Shown here: piece after piece, positions 1 to 45,500 of the stretch
How positions within the stretch are numbered: position 1 is the first letter of the stretch
How the letters are laid out: every line of letters starts with the position of its first letter
From: Cyanoderma ruficeps
Lineage: Eukaryota; Chordata; Aves; Passeriformes; Timaliidae
DNA length: 64,000 bases
NCBI GenBank assembly: GCA_008694505.1
Contig: VZDJ01000052.1
Coordinates: 3,241,245-3,305,244 of the forward strand
Reading direction: 5' to 3'
Translations under genes and position numbers: made by a program
Notes under the pieces: generated by a model
The model's database searches: none
The model's input: only the letters and a program-made list of their open reading frames with translations
What the model was told of the DNA's origin: nothing

Positions 1-33749
<33,749 letters not shown>

Positions 33750-35360
33750 AGTTGGAGAGCACAGCATCCTTAAAATGAGAGCAAAATTCAAAATAACGTT
33801 GCTGAGGTTGAAGAGTGGGCTTTTGGTTTGGTTTTGGCAGGGGTTTGTTTTGGGATTTTTGTTCTTAGTATATTCAAGTGTAGCTATGGACCACCAAGTC
33901 TTAAGGTTTGCATTGTTTCTTTTTTAACACTGGGCACTGAATTTCCTTTGTTCAGAAAAACCCCCACCCGAAGATGAAGAGAGTTTTTTAAACCCTGTCC
34001 CGTTTTCCCTTCTGTATCTCACCAGGCACCTTGCCTGCGTCAGAATCACACGATCAGAGCCTGAAAACACAGGAGATCCCTTTAACATTATCTCAGATGG
34101 TGACAGAGCTGTAGTTCGGGTCGTGTAATTTCCCATTTGTGTTCTCATGTGCGATGTGCTGTGCAGAAGCCCCACTCTGCCAGACCCCGCCGTGCCACGC
34201 CTTGTCAGATGCTCAGCACCTGATGTCCCTGGGCCCACTGAACTGGACCTTAGGCCAAGTAATAATTAGGATAGTAAGGAGTTGAGTTGGGGTGATTTTA
34301 ATTTATATTTCAAGTGGGTTTTTTTCAGGCAGCAGACAGCAGGCAGTTGTAAGGTAACTGTGTATATTCTAAAGTACAACGTGTACAAAGTCATCAGCCA
34401 AATTCATCGGCTGCAGCAGTAACTTGACAGGGTATTTCTGCAGCCTAATGATGTCATTCACAAGTGCCATATCAGCTCTATCATGTCTGAGAGGAGCCAA
34501 TATCCTGTAGGAGTTACTGCAGATAACCTGAGGGAAATACAGTGTATTCGTGCCAAAACTGATCAGTGCTCTAAGGAACTACGTATTAGGCACTTTAAGA
34601 AAAGTCTACATCCTACATTGCTTGTATAGAAATTGCATTTTGATCCTGTTGCTGCAGATCCCGGATTCTACAGTTCATTGTAACTTAAAAGATTGTTTAA
34701 ATGGCTTTTGGCAAAAAGTTTGTAACTGTGAAAATGTAAAAAGTATTTATACACTTGGGAAACACAACATTGTAGAAAATCACATACATGTTGCTACGTG
34801 ATAAAATTAGTAAACAGAAATGCTAAGAGTATGTTTGCATGTGATACAAATGCTACTAAGGCTGTAATGCCTACTATATGACCACAGTCATGCTACTAGC
34901 TGGTAAATACTGAGTAAATGTATGGCACAGAATATTGTTTGATTAATTACAAAGACTTTTAGCATTACAAGGTCTCTATATATATGTGTGTATATTAATT
35001 ACGTGGGCATTCTTGATACTTGTAGTAAAAGAGAAGTACATAACTAATTTAATTTTACACAGAAGTATTTATGCAGATTTTCAGAATTTCATATCAGGAA
35101 TAACCTTTTTATGTCCATTAGATATAAAAACGATTTGCTAATGTGTTAATTTGCATGTTTCCAGAGCTTGCTGTAGTTATATTGCAAAACAATGCATGTA
35201 AGCATTCGGCTTGGAATTTGTCCATGCTGCCAATTCAAAGATGACTGCATGGAAAACTGGTAGTTTAGAACAAATCAGATTTCTGATTTCAACGTACTAA
35301 GCACCAATTACTTTGTTGTATATGCTTGTACAAACAAATTCTACATATTCCTATAAACAA

Positions 35361-35366
35361 AATAAA
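35361..35366 (+). terminator. PLCB4: PLCB4 polyadenylation signal, proximal
   Basis: A canonical AATAAA hexamer, 1.6 kb after the stop codon. It is the first of two signals 61 bp apart. Confidence 0.55.
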
Positions 35367-35421
35367 TGAAGAGAGATAATTATGTTATTGTCAGTCCTGA
35401 GATGAAACTTTCAACTTCTCT

Positions 35422-35427
35422 AATAAA
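35422..35427 (+). terminator. PLCB4: PLCB4 polyadenylation signal, distal
   Basis: A canonical AATAAA in the context tctaataaaaacc, followed about 25 bp later by T/G-rich sequence (gctttcgttttg), as expected for a functional cleavage site. Confidence 0.6.
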
Positions 35428-35445
35428 AACCTTAAAAAATTAAAA

Positions 35446-38289
35446 TGCTTTCGTTTTGACTGCAGTGAATTGCAGGGTGGTGGTGTTGTTAATTGCAGAT
35501 TTTTAGCAAGTTGTATTTCCTGTAAAAATGTGCATAGTGTAAATATATTTCTATCACAGCTTATTTAGTCAAAGGAGTCTTTTTTGTTTTTTAATTTTAT
35601 ATAAGTGATAGAAGCATTGTGCAGCCCTAGAGAACTGCCCCAGCGGAGTGTAGCAGCACAGCCTGGAAAAGCAGCAACCTGAGTGCAGTGTAGCAGCAAC
35701 TGAGACAAAGGTCAGTGAATCCTTAGGTGTTTAAAGCAGGATTTAGGCAGATTTGTGATGTGTATTCAGAATTCCCATTCTGATGCCACAGCCTGTGAAG
35801 GTAGCTCCCGGTCCTTTATGATCCATAATGTTTTTAAAAGACAAGTTGTGTACTGAGAGCAGCTCTCTAAGCCTGGCTCAAGTGCTGGATGGAGCTGGAA
35901 GCTGAAGTGTTTTTCAGAGCATGCTGGACAGAATGTTTATTAAGATTTTTCTTTTAATTAAAGATGTCCTCTAAAACACAGCTGGGGGAGACAGCGCCAT
36001 GAGCTGGAATTTTACACTGCTGCCTACTGCCGTGGTTTTTAGCCTGTGAGGAGAAGCAGATGACAGACCAGGTATGGAGAGAACTGGGTGGTGAAGCATC
36101 TTAGGCTCAGTTAGAGCCTGGCTGGAAAGCCCTGCCCTACCTGTTAAAGAAACCACTGGGAATGGAGGGCTTGGGTTCACCCCATGGCCCTCCCTGAGGA
36201 AGCTCAAACCCACCTATTTAATTCCTTGGTGAGCATCTCATCCCTCAGGGGAAAACACAGGTTTTGGAAGGACAGAAAATACAGTCCAGAGCCTCTGTGT
36301 AAGTCTATGCTCCGTGCTCAACCAGGGGCGAGACATCCATCAATTCAGACAGAAAAATGGGCTTCTGTGAAACTGCCAGTAGGAAACCTCAGCTGCCAGG
36401 CTCAGCTCCCCTTGATACATATTTCATCCACTGACAATTTAGCATAAAATGCAGGCAGTAATTTGAAATTAAGTGATGAATTTTGTCAGCTAAGTGTTTT
36501 GAAATACTGTTTAAGCAGTATTTGATTCAAAAATTATTTGAAGTTTGGCCGCTAATGTAATGAGGTGAGAATTTCCGTTGAGATGAAATAGGCTAATCAA
36601 TTTGAACACTGATACTGAGTTAAAGCAGTTTAAAATGTCATTCCCTGCCGGGGTGATAGATTCCACTTCAGTGAAATTTCATCGAGGGAAGTGGCAGATT
36701 TTCCCTCTCTGAATCGCTTCAGATAAATTCAGCTCAGCTGTGATGGGGAGGGTCACGACATCCTGGCCTCGTAAGCAGCCTGCTATTCTTTCACTTGCCG
36801 TAATTTGGGGGTTGGTCATTAACTTGGCTGTTTCCAGGTGGGGGCCTATTTAACCCCTGCACCACCTGGGTGCAGTTAAACTGCACCACCAGAGACCCAA
36901 AATACCCCTCAGGGGCTGATTTCCTTGCAGACTCCAGGGGCTGCCTGTGAAACCAGCTGTGAGTGGCAAATACAATTGGATGTAGAGCCCTGTTCCTGCT
37001 GGATGTGGCAATAGCTGTCCCAGTGCTGCAGCCCGGCTGTCACTCCCTTCGAGGGGGCTGGTAAGAGTTGTTGTGTCTGCAGTTGTGGGTAGAAGGGGAT
37101 TCAGCCTTCAGAGCCATCGGGGCAGTCTCCAGAGCTGGGGGTAAGGGCAGGTGGCAGGGCTGGTTTCAGGTGACCTAGTCTGGGACCATAAACTGTCCCT
37201 GGTCACAGCATTTCAGGGTAGCTGATGCTGCACTGGCTCGCTCGGGTGAGAAGGGTTGCTCCATGCTAGGAAATCTTAGTCCTTTCCCTTTTTTGCCATG
37301 GAGAGCAGGACGAACGCAGCTCTGCAGGCTGGAAGTGGCAATTGTCACTGGAGCTGAAGGCTTTGTTGTGCTGTGCAGCTGGGGGAGCACAGTTCTGTGC
37401 CCCCATCTCCAGCACAGCTGCTCTCTCCCAGCTGCTCCCTGGACCCTCCTGCACAGGCTGGATGCAGGGGCAGCTGCTCAGGATCATGTATTTCGGGGCT
37501 TAAAAGCTACCTAGAAGCCTCAAAAAGGTTGGAAATTAAAGAATGGACTAGAGAGAGAAATGAAGTGTAGTTAAATACTGAGTTTATGAGTGTAGGACCT
37601 GAGGAAGCCAGGCACTAAAATCACCACAGAAATACAGCCTGTTACAGTCAAAGGTTATATTTTATAGAAGATTATATTTTTTTTACTTTATATAGTCCCC
37701 TGAAATTATTACCCATAGGTTAAGCCTGTATCACAACCCACACAGGTCTGACTCTGTTTGGGGGGTGTGCAGGAATGGCTTTTTACCATGAAACAGTGGA
37801 GAGAGGGAATGGTCAGAATATATTTAATACGTACAGAAAGCAGAAAAGGAATTGCAACATTATAGTTACAAAAATCAACGTGTTCCTTTTGTATCAGTTT
37901 TTATAGTTTAAAAAAGCCATTGCCCAGCAAGAAAGGCCCTCTCTGCATGTCTGTGCTCTGGCAGAGAAAGGGCAGCAGCCCGCTATCAAAACTCACCTTG
38001 CAATATCTTGCTTTGCAAAACCTTGGACCGTTTCCTCCAGATGCCTCTTCCTGAGCTAGAAATGTGAATTGGTAGTGAATCCGGTAATGCCATCACTCCG
38101 GATCGCTGCTGTGCTTTGGCTTTTTACCAAAAAACCATCCTCAGTGTAGGGCTCCTCATCCCCGCTGCTCCTGAGACTGGTGTCGCTGTAAATCGAAAAT
38201 ATTTGGATGTGGTCCTGGGACGAGAGTGGCAGCGCGTTAAAGCTCCAAAATTAAAAAAAAAAAAAAAAAAATGTCCCGGTGAGAGGCAG
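35446..38289. other. Intergenic region PLCB4-LAMP5
   Basis: The sequence rises from AT-rich to GC-rich toward the LAMP5 CpG island. The open frames seen in it (for example around 37170-37570) have no recognisable protein similarity. No promoter motif, RNA gene or named repeat was identified. Confidence 0.6.
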
Positions 38290-39493
38290 GAAGAAATATT
38301 TCAATGTCGCATCACCCGGAGCAAAGGAGCAGCACGGGAGTCGGCTGCACTCGCACCTCACGGAGCGGTCGGGCGCTCCGGGCTGGGATCGCCCTCCGCT
38401 CCCGCAGCCCCGCTGCCGACAGCCCGGGGGGCCAGCGCCGCCCCTGCCCCGGGCTGAGAGCGGGGTTGGGAAGGCGCTGCCTTGGCGGGGAGTTGAGGGG
38501 CCCCGGAGCGGGCAGGGCAGGAGGCGGGCAGCCCTCCGTGCTCTCACGCCGCCTCGCAGCCCCCTCCGCTCAGCGCCGGGCCTCGCTGTCTCGTACCTTG
38601 GACTTGGCCAGGGACAAAACCCTGAGTGTCCCGGCTCAGCTGGCACCTGTCCCACCTCCGAGGCGCACCCCAGCTGCCACCAAAACTGGGCCTGTGCCCC
38701 CAGAAACGCCCGGCACGGGCGGTGCTGTTAATGTTTTAAAGCACCCACTCGGGGATGTTGGGTTTTATGTTACGGTGCGCGTTGTGGTTTGTCACGTCTT
38801 AGCGCTCAGGTGTGTCCATGGCCGCCCACAGAAGGATGCGGGTTTGCTTCTGACCTTGCCACACAAAAATAGCTGCACGTTTCTTCCTAAATTAACACGC
38901 GGAGCAGCTGTTCGCCTTCACCGAAATTAGTGACGCTCCGTGAGCCGCCGGCCCTGGAAAGGTAATTCCCCTCCTCCAGCCCGCCGGCCTCTCCGGCAGG
39001 GACGGGCGGCGCAACCCCGGGGCGAGGGGATCCCGGCCCCGCTCCCAGCGCCGGCCCTGCCGGGGGAGCGCTCGGGGTGAGCCCGGCTCCGCTCCAGCCG
39101 CGCGTCGGGCGGCCCGAGGTCCCCGCGGGGATCCCCGGCAGCCCCTCCGCGGGTGCGGCGGGGCCCCGGCGCCGGAGGGGGGGAATCCCTTTTTCCCTCC
39201 TCCCCGCCCGGCTGCGCGTACGCCCCGTCCCTCTGCGTGGGCGCTCCATCAGCTCCGCCGGTATCTCCCCTCCTCCTCCTCCTCCCCGCACACCCACACA
39301 CTTTCCCCATCCCTCCTCCCCGCCACTCCGCAGCAGAGTGCTTTTGCATCCTGTGCGGCTCCTGAGAAAGGAGCTGTGCGGCTTTTTTCCTCCCCTCCTT
39401 TTTATTTTTAATTTTTTTTTTCTTTTCTCCGGAGCGCACCTTTCGGAGGAGCAGCTGCAGCAGCCGCGGCCACGCCGGGACCGAGCAGGAAGG

Positions 39494-39533
39494 ATGGCCG
39501 GGGGGCGCCTCCCGGGGCTGCTTGTCATCTTGC
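39494..39533 (+). CDS. LAMP5: LAMP5 coding exon 1 (signal peptide)
   Basis: The exon encodes [13 protein letters not shown] plus the first base of His, followed by gtgagt. The ATG is in AGGATGG context. The frame is open upstream to an ATG at 39077, but that would bury the signal peptide and is unlikely to be used. Confidence 0.9.
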
Positions 39534-42500
39534 GTGAGTACCTGGGTGGCGAGTCGCGACACGGAGCCCTGTCGCGACGAGGCAGCCACTGGCGCTAACA
39601 GAGACTCGGCGCTGTCACGGCACCGGTCCCGCATCACCTCCACCGGCTGCCACATTTCCTCCACCTGCTCTGTCGCGACAGGGTCGCCCCGTCGCGATAG
39701 AGTAGCTTGCTCCGGCGGGCTCGGGGGTGGCGGAGGGGGTGTCAGGGTGAGGGCAGAGGCTCGGGGCGCCGGGCTCGGGGCTGCCGGCGCTCAGCCCCGC
39801 TGTGCCCGCAGACGCCGCGGCTCGCCTGGCCGCCGAGCAAGAAGTTGAAAACCTCTCCGGGCTCTCCCCTAACCCCGAGAAGGACATCTTCGTGGTGCGG
39901 GAGAACCGGACGACGTGTCTCATGGCCGAATTCGCCGCCAAGTTCATCGTCCCCTACGACGTGTGGGCCAGCAATTACGTGGATGTGAGTGTGGGCCGGG
40001 GGCGGCCCGGGGGGTCCGGGGCTCCAGCAGGACCGGGGATGGCAGGGGACACGCACACGCATACATCTGCCGGTACTTTCGGAAAGTCCTTTATCTCCTC
40101 CGAGGATTTTCAGCCGGGGCAGTGGGGGGCCCGGAGGGACTCGGGGGTCGCCCCGCTGAGCCCCGCTCCCCTCTCGCAGCTGATCACGGAGCAAGCCGAT
40201 ATCCCGCTGCCGCGGGGCGCCGACGTGAAGGGCAAGTGCGGCACGAACGAGTCGGAGCTGGAGCTCTCCTGGCTGGACCAAGCGTACACCCTCAAACTCT
40301 CCTTCCTGAAGGTACGGACGGGCTCCCTGCACGCCGGGACCCGGGGCGGGGGCGAGGCGGCTCCGCGGGGTCCTGACCGGCCCTGTCTCGGCAGGAGGGG
40401 CACAACACGTCCCGGGGACCGGAGGCGTCCTGGAGGCTCAGCCGGATCCAGTTCACCTACGACACCACCGAGCGCACCTATTTCAAGGATGCCGTCAGCC
40501 GTAAGCGCCCGGGCTCGGGGTTTAAGGCAGATCCCGGCGGGTGGGCGAGCGCTGGGCCGGGCTGGGAGGGGAATACCCTGCGGGCTACTCGCTAAACGCA
40601 GCTTACGGGAAAAAGGAAACCCCAAACCCTACCGACAAAGCCGGGACCAGCTGCCGGGTTTAAATCGCATAGTATAAATTTTTTTTCTCTGCTTTTTTTT
40701 TTTGCCTTTTTTTTNNNNNNNNNNATTCTTTTCTTGGCTTTAATCACCGCGATTGCCCTGGGAGAGAGAGCCCAGCTCTGCCGGTTTGCTGTGCTGCCGG
40801 GCTGTCCGGTGGGACCCAGGGCCCAAGGGGATGGGGCAGGGAGACACCTGGGCTGGAAAAGCTTGTCTCCTTTCCTGTGGGGAGATTGTTTTTGACGTTA
40901 ATCCTGATGATGGTTGAATAGGTGGGAAAGCAGCAGTTTCCCAAGATAACTGAGATTGACATTAGTATCATACCCCTACACACCTCCACACCCAGCAGCC
41001 TCCTCTTTTCTCACGGGTTTCCATTCTTTTGGCTTTCATTTTGTTTTTATTTCATTTTGGCTCAGAAATCTGTGGTCTTGAATTGAAAAATTAGGTATTG
41101 TCATTTGCAAACTGCTCTCTCTCAGGATTTTCCAACTCCAGAGAATAGGGTGTTTAGTTGTTGCCATAAGACATGCTGGGTTTGGGGCTGTTTTTCCTGC
41201 TGGTGTTTCCACTGTCTGAGTCCCCAAAACAAGGAACTGGCCGTGCCTCATCAGCCCCTGCCCATGTGAAGCACTGATTGCCTTTTTGTGCTGCTGGAGG
41301 GGAACAAAGGGCTGCAGAAGAGCGAGTGGTGGAAGATATCCCTCATTTCACCCAGCTCAGCCTCGTTGGGCCTTCGCTTGCAAAACAAGCTTGGTGTGAT
41401 GGGAAAATATTTTCTCGTAATTTATACTTGGGTGAAATGGTCACGTTGTATTTTTGGGAAAGGCTTTATGGCTTGTCTTGCTTTGCAGTGCGGTCCTCAA
41501 TGGCGCTGCTCCTTCCCACCTGGATTCAGAGCCCAAGTGCAGCCCCAGAAATGGTTGTTTCCCAAATGTAGGGACTACAGTCGCAGTCCCAGGCTGAGCC
41601 CTGAGTCTCTATGAGCGGGAACCATTTCTCTGATGCTGTGGGCTCCAGGTGCTGTGACAGGAGCCGAGCTGGCGGCAGCACAGCCCGCTCTGCCCTTTGT
41701 GGTGCAGTTCCGTGCGCTGGAGCTGTGCATTCCGGCTTGCAGGAGGCAATCCCGGTGTGGGAGTTGCCCTGGCTGTGTGGGGTGTCACACAAAAGCAGGG
41801 TCCTACCCGGGGAGGACACTCCAGGAGCAGCAGGGCCACTGCGGCCGCACTGCGCCCCAGCCGTGTCACCCGCGCGTTCGGTTCGCTGCTCCTGTTTGTG
41901 GAGGGTCCTGAGGCCGGGCCCTGACGTGTCTGTGTCCCCTGGGCAGCCGGGAAGCACACGGCCAGCTCGCACCGGCTCTCGGCCCTGGTGACCCCCGCCG
42001 GGCGCTCCTACGAGTGCCAGGCACAGCAGACCATCTCCCTCGTCTCCAGCGACCACCAGAAGTCCGTGCAGCTCCTGCTGTCGGAAGTGCGGATCCAGCC
42101 CTTCGACATCCCCGCGGATTTTGTCTTCAGTGAAGGTAAGGAGCGGGCAGAGGCACGTCCTGCGTCCCCGAGGTGCTGATGCTGCAAAGGCCTTTGGGGG
42201 TGTTGCAGTGTACTGAAGGAATTTGGGTCTCACCTTTTCCAGAGCAATCACTCTCCTTACTGCAGCATGTTACCAGTGTTCCCTGCAGTCCCTCCAACCC
42301 ATTCCTTGCCTCTGCAGTCCCCCAAAAGGCTTTACAGATTCAGCCCAGCTGCCCAAACACAGGCTATCATTGTACGTACATTGGATCCATAAGGACTTGC
42401 AGCGTCAGATTGCCAGCAAGCCCCAGTGCAGCATCCCTGGGGAGCCCTGCGAGGCTGAGGTGTCTGCTCTGCAGCACAAAAATGCTTCAGCACAGCCCCA

Positions 42501-45500
42501 GGGGCTCCTTGGGGCTGTAGAGGCAGGAGGCACTGGGGGTGCACGTTCCTGGCTTCAGTTTGATTAATGTTCATTGTGAGGGTGAAGGAAGCGTAAGAGG
42601 GACTTCACTGAGGCTCCTCAAGCACCAAACATACGGGATGCCATTCCCCTTCTGGGATTCTTTAACATCCATGGTGGATAAAAAAAACCCTGAGTTAAAA
42701 CATGCTGTTTGTATCAAAGGGTTGCACTGGAGTCTGCAGCAATGCTGCAGCGGGATAGGAATCCTGCAGTTTTAGCTTCCTTTATCCCAAAGAACCCATG
42801 GTGCTTCTCCTCCACGGCTCTCCCCTGGCTTTCCCATTGGGTTGAATGGGGCAGTGTAATCATGCTCACCTGGATTAGGTAAAACCAGTCCCATCTCATA
42901 GTGCTGCCTTCGCACTAAAATTAGTTAAGCCCTTCATTGTAACCAGGTGCAAATAAAATGTGTAATAGTCAACTCTTTTAATAACAAGTTAGAAAATGGT
43001 GGTATTGAAGCGTGGCATTAAAAACGTGGAGCTTTATTATTTTGTATGTATTTTGGAACACAATAGAAGCCCAGCACTGACAGCAGAGCTGAGTGTTGCC
43101 TTCACGACGTGCATCCTCTCACAGGTGTAGTAAATTCGTGCTGTTGCATGTGCTGGCTCTGGCAGAGCTCTGCCTGCCTGAATTACTCATGGCAAGGCCA
43201 GTGTAATGCTGAGTAGGTTTTATCCGTGGGCAGGTTTTTTTGTATCAAAGTAGTACCACGTTTTTCATAGATTTACAGGGAGAAAAAAGTAGAACTTAAT
43301 AGTTGGCTGTAATTTTTTTGTTGTTGCCGTAGCTTTACCCTCTCTTTCCTCCTGTGAATCCAGGATTCCTGCGCTCAGGGTTGGGCTGGGCAGACCTTGG
43401 AGGCTGAGAACACCATCTTTAAAATATGCAAGTCTGTGTCTCTGTGATACCAAAATTGTGAAGTCCAAGAACTCCCAGTTAAAATAACCAAACTCGGGGC
43501 TCGCTGCCAAAGGAACCTACCTGCTGTTTTCATGATGTGCTTATTCCTGTCAGGCAGCAAATTAATTTCTAGTTTATTTTCTCTTTTGTTGCTGTAGTTT
43601 GGTGGGTTTTCTTCTCCAGTACACAAAGAGATGGTGTTGGTTTAACAATCTTTAAACACACGGGAGGGAATTCCTCTTCCAGAGGACAGAATAGCTTCTC
43701 TCTTTGTCAAGCTCAGTGGGGTTTTCTGTTGTTGTTGCTCTCATTATTTAATTACACTCCTTTTTGTTGAATTCCACTGGAAGCTAACCAGCAAGAGAGC
43801 ACCTGGAGAGGGTGGTCAGAGATCCTGGGAAGTGATTTATCAATGGAGCTCCATCCAGGGCTCTGCTGCTCTCCCAGCAGCACGTTCCCACCAGCCGAGC
43901 TCATCCTCAGCACACACACATGGCAGAGCAGGATCCTTTGTGGGCTCTGAGAATCGCTGCCAATCCCAAGTTACAGTAATTAGCCTTCTCCTTTTTGGTT
44001 CATTAATTTTCCATTAGGTAAAATTCCTATTAATTATGAACAAGCTACAGAACATTTTAAAATATTTTAGAGTGGAGAAAGAGACCTGCTAGAGCAGAAG
44101 AATCACCGACACGCAGGAGGGTTGGGGCCCTTTTTCCCACAAAGAATTGGTGGAAAGGTTTCTTCATTAGTTTTGACACTGTCCTGGCAGGGGTAGGTTA
44201 AAAAGCTTGTAGGGAATGATTGGATTGTTTTTTGTGGGTTTTTNAGAGTATTTTTTTTTTTTGAGACACTGCTTCCAACCTTCACAAATCCACATTAATT
44301 TATTTATCTATTTATTACATTTTTATTTTTCAATTCAGAAGCAGCAGAAATTTTTTCATTCAGAGTTTGCTAATTTATTTGTTTTAATAGGGGAAGTGTG
44401 TGTACATTTTTCAGCTTAGAAAATGAATGCTGAATCAAGAGAATGTGAGATTTAAACTGATGAAAGAATCTCAGAGAAACTGTCAGCTCTTTTGATTTTA
44501 TATCTAAAATTTGAGTACAAAGCAATACGATGAAAAATACTAATACAAAGGGATACAATGGCTGAGGATCAAGAACTGGGATCCTGGGGTGGCTCAAAGG
44601 GAGCTGAGACCTCCCACTTGAGGGTCACATTTTTTAAGGGTCCTTTGCACCAAGGTATCCAGCTACCTTTTAAAAAAGCACCTAGTATTTATTTAAAAAA
44701 ATCTTTTTGGAAGCTATTTACTTACAAACACCTCTCTCAAAATCTCAGAAATCTTGTCATGCCAGACAGAGCTGGGCTGTTTTCCCAGCCCTTTGCACAA
44801 TCCCTGTGCTGATGCTCGTGCTGGTGCCTGCAGGAGGGCACCGTCCCTTTTGCTGGGTTTTTTTTTGCCGTGTTTGCTCTGCAGAAGAATTCTGCAAAAG
44901 GAAAACGGGCTCTTAGGTGGTTTCGCAGCCTGGTACTGGAATTGGACGAGCACTCACCATAGAAACCGTGGCAGTACGTGAGCCTGGGAGGAGGCACAGC
45001 ACAAAGGAGCAGTGAGGAATGTACCTGAACACCTCCCCTGTTCCCATCTGCAGCGGGTGTTCCATGGGGCAGGGACTGGGGTGACACCACCCTGGCAAAG
45101 GGGTGACCCCGCCGTGTTCAGGATGCAGCAAAACTCCCAGCATTGCCTGAACTTCCTCTTTTTTGCCAGGGACCTTTTTTTGCTTCCCTGGACTGAGGGG
45201 TAAACCCCAGTAATTTGGGAAATGCTGAGATCCTGTGACCAGGAGTGAAATACTGGGGAAATTTTGACAGAAAGGGTTGTTTTCCTGCAGGGTCATTAAT
45301 TTCAAAATCGTAGCTGTTCCCAGTGTGGTGGTTTTTCATTTGTCAAGCATCGGCCTACCCATGCTTTAGGGGGTTGAATGTCCACATTTGTCTGCCGTGG
45401 ACATTGTGCAAACCCTTTTCCCCTCCTGCTCCTCATCTGCCTTTTCCTGTGCTGATGGAGCAGGAATGATACCTGCTGCCTCCCTGCAGTGTTGTGGACC

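Larger units (their letters stand above)
33750..35445 (+). other. PLCB4: PLCB4 3' untranslated region
   Basis: AT-rich sequence continues from the stop codon to a pair of polyadenylation signals near 35361 and 35422. The 3' end is inferred from those signals. No open frame or recognisable repeat lies within it. Confidence 0.7.
38290..40640. promoter_or_regulatory. LAMP5: CpG island over the LAMP5 promoter and first four exons
   Basis: GC content and CpG density rise sharply at about 38290 and fall near 40640, covering upstream sequence, 5' UTR, exons 1-4 and introns 1-3. A CCT-rich tract (about 39266-39290) and a T/A-rich tract (about 39400-39425) lie just upstream of the start codon. The transcription start itself cannot be fixed from sequence. 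Borders are approximate. Confidence 0.75.

Noticed and set aside
38251..39947. Long overlapping open frames on both strands upstream of LAMP5 (up to 245 codons)
   Set aside because: They are Ala/Arg/Gly/Pro-rich, overlap one another on both strands and follow CpG-island composition; no domain or homologue is recognisable.
40715..40724. Run of ten N in LAMP5 intron 4 and a single N at 44244
   Set aside because: These are sequencing or assembly artefacts at T-rich stretches, not biological features.
41526..42251. A 241-codon minus-strand open frame opposite LAMP5 exon 5
   Set aside because: It is the antisense shadow of a GC-rich coding exon and its flanking intron and has no recognisable similarity.
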